Source: Planctomycetota bacterium
GTDB taxonomy: Bacteria; Planctomycetota; Phycisphaerae; WQYP01
DNA: 6,772 bases
Direction of reading: 5' to 3'
Assembly: GCA_021780285.1 (NCBI GenBank)
Contig: JAJXZA010000299.1
Coordinates: 1-6,772 of the forward strand
The notes beneath the pieces were generated by a model. It was not told the origin of the DNA, made no database searches, and saw only the letters and a list, made by a program, of their open reading frames with translations. Each line of letters starts with the position of its first letter. The first letter of the stretch is position 1. Below are positions 5,743 through 6,772 of this stretch, piece by piece. Both the position numbers and the translations under genes were made by a program.

Positions 5743-6591
5743 TTACACGCGCGGATTCTGCGCCCATTGCAGTTTGCTGCCCAACATCTGCCAGTGTGAC
5801 TGATCGGGATTTTCAACAAGGCGAAGAACTTCCGATGCTTTTCGCACAGTCACAGTCTGTCCTTCGGCCAGCGATTCAAGCACCTGACCATCGAAATTAA
5901 CCATCGAACCCGGATTCACGCGAAGCGGCACCAGTTCTACGGTTGTCTCCGCGGGCAGGACAACCGGCCTGAACGAAAGCGAGTGTGCGCAGATGGGCGT
6001 AAGCACAATGGCTTCCACCGCAGGCGAAAGTAAAGGCCCTCCCGCGGATAAGTTGTATCCGGTGGACCCAGATGCCGTCGAAACTACCACGCCGTCGCCG
6101 CGGAAGGTGGTGATGTCCTGCCCATCAATCCGCAGCAGGATATCGAGCATTCTAAAGGGCGAGCCGCTGTTGATCGCAACTTCGTTCAGCGCCAGACATT
6201 CAAACTTGGCTGCTGGGGGCTTTTTCCCGCTGCCGATGCATGCATGCAGCATAAGCCGATTGGTCACGGGAGCTTGATTAGATGCAATAGTCACCCAATG
6301 ATGTTGAAACTGCTCGACTGAAAACGCAGCCATATATCCCAACTTGCCGAAATTGATGCCCACAACCCGTCCGCCCAGCTTGGCCAAAAACCTCGCAGCT
6401 TGCAGCAGTGTTCCATCTCCACCCAGGACGATGACCAGATCAGCTTTTAATCGGGCCAACGCATTCGCGGAAACGTCAGATACGAATTGTACTGAGCAAT
6501 CAGCCGATTGCTGGTGCACAAAGGCCTGTACCTTGTGTGCCGCGGCAACCGCATCAGGCTTGGACGGATTGGCGATTATCGCAATTTGCAT
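5743..6591 (-). CDS. nadK: NAD kinase (ATP/polyphosphate:NAD+ 2'-phosphotransferase)
   Basis: NAD kinase phosphorylates NAD+ to NADP+ in the cytosol and sets the NADP(H) pool. At 282 residues it is typical of bacterial NadK. The N-terminal half begins M-Q-I-A-I-I-A-N-P and carries the diagnostic G-G-D-G-T (57-61, catalytic D59) and G-x-L-G-Y (82-86). The C-terminal half has N-E (136-137), R-G-D-G-V-V-V-S-T-A-S-G-S-T-G-Y (164-179, the NAD-binding/conserved motif II region), A-G-G-P (183-186), P-x-C-A-H-S-L-S-x-R-P (199-209) and D-G-Q (234-236). All key motifs are intact, so it should be active. The ATG at 6591 starts the expected first strand, but no Shine-Dalgarno sequence is visible just upstream. 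It is the first gene of the - strand block, 33 nt before the membrane protein gene. I see no autoregulatory site. Confidence 0.97.
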   Translation of the reverse strand: MQIAIIANPSKPDAVAAAHKVQAFVHQQSADCSVQFVSDVSANALARLKADLVIVLGGDGTLLQAARFLAKLGGRVVGINFGKLGYMAAFSVEQFQHHWVTIASNQAPVTNRLMLHACIGSGKKPPAAKFECLALNEVAINSGSPFRMLDILLRIDGQDITTFRGDGVVVSTASGSTGYNLSAGGPLLSPAVEAIVLTPICAHSLSFRPVVLPAETTVELVPLRVNPGSMVNFDGQVLESLAEGQTVTVRKASEVLRLVENPDQSHWQMLGSKLQWAQNPRV

Positions 6592-6772
6592 AGGTGCAAG
6601 GATAACCGGTAAAAAGGCGATCAGCCAGCCTTCAAGTGGTCTTGGGAGCCGGTTGCGTTGTCTTAAACCGCTTGACTGAAGCTGATTTGTGCAGAGGCGG
6701 TGAAAGGGGTTACCCGCAGATGTGAGGCATCAGGTCGTTTTATTACGTTTAAATAAGGGCGGGCTGCCGATT
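6592..6772. other. Upstream region of nadK, no gene recognised
   Basis: No frame across this stretch gives a convincing coding end or start. It contains the palindrome ACCGGT (6605-6610), an AACCGG (6604-6609)/CCGGTT (6649-6654) inverted repeat, and a second pairing option for the latter arm (CGGTT 6650-6654 with AACCG 6666-6670). An AT-rich patch at about 6736-6756 could hold a promoter, but it is ~150 nt from nadK. No clear -35/-10 pair close to the nadK start can be defended. The nadK promoter therefore lies here or beyond the right edge. Confidence 0.4.

Noticed and set aside
297..6609. AACCGG hexamer recurring upstream of three transcription units (297-302, 2685-2690, 6604-6609)
   Set aside because: A hexamer recurring a few times in nearly 6.8 kb is expected by chance. 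Flanking bases are not shared and its position relative to the genes differs.
6344..6679. 111-codon + strand ORF reaching past the nadK start
   Set aside because: Most of it is antisense to nadK, there is no Shine-Dalgarno sequence at its start, and the composition is not protein-like.

Overview
The window looks like ordinary chromosomal DNA of a free-living bacterium with moderate GC content. The protein styles (a divergent CTP synthase with N- and C-terminal extensions, a multi-spanning membrane protein with an A-I-E-x-S-D-A-F-D-A-I-S-R-S type motif, Ala/Pro-rich tails) suggest a member of the Planctomycetota, perhaps Phycisphaerae. That placement is an impression from sequence style, not a search result. 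I see no insertion sequence, phage gene, CRISPR array, tRNA or rRNA.

Layout. Positions 1-66 hold a perfect 9-bp long-range inverted repeat followed by a T-run, which looks like a terminator or the 3' end of a structured RNA. Positions 67-343 are non-coding apart from tiny unsupported ORFs. A small secreted or membrane-anchored protein of unknown function follows on the + strand (359-727). The rest is a block of four genes on the - strand. In transcription order they are NAD kinase (6591-5743), a six-span membrane protein of unknown function (5709-3976), an M42-like dinuclear-metal aminopeptidase (3907-2699) and CTP synthase pyrG (2622-778). pyrG converges on the small + strand gene. The last ~180 bases, upstream of nadK, carry no recognisable gene.

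How the genes fit together. The gaps between the - strand genes are short (33, 68 and 76 nt), which fits co-transcription from upstream of nadK. A hairpin and a possible promoter before pyrG may separate its expression. NAD kinase (NADP supply) and CTP synthase (CTP supply) are both housekeeping nucleotide enzymes. The aminopeptidase and membrane protein between them have no obvious shared pathway with them.

Most notable point. The CTP synthase keeps its P-loop, Mg-binding acidic residues, glutaminase nucleophile Cys and catalytic His. However, the Glu expected to complete the glutaminase Cys-His-Glu triad is a Cys (H-P-C-L in place of H-P-E-F). Several synthetase motifs also differ from the usual bacterial consensus. 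I found no convincing new defence or mobile system here.
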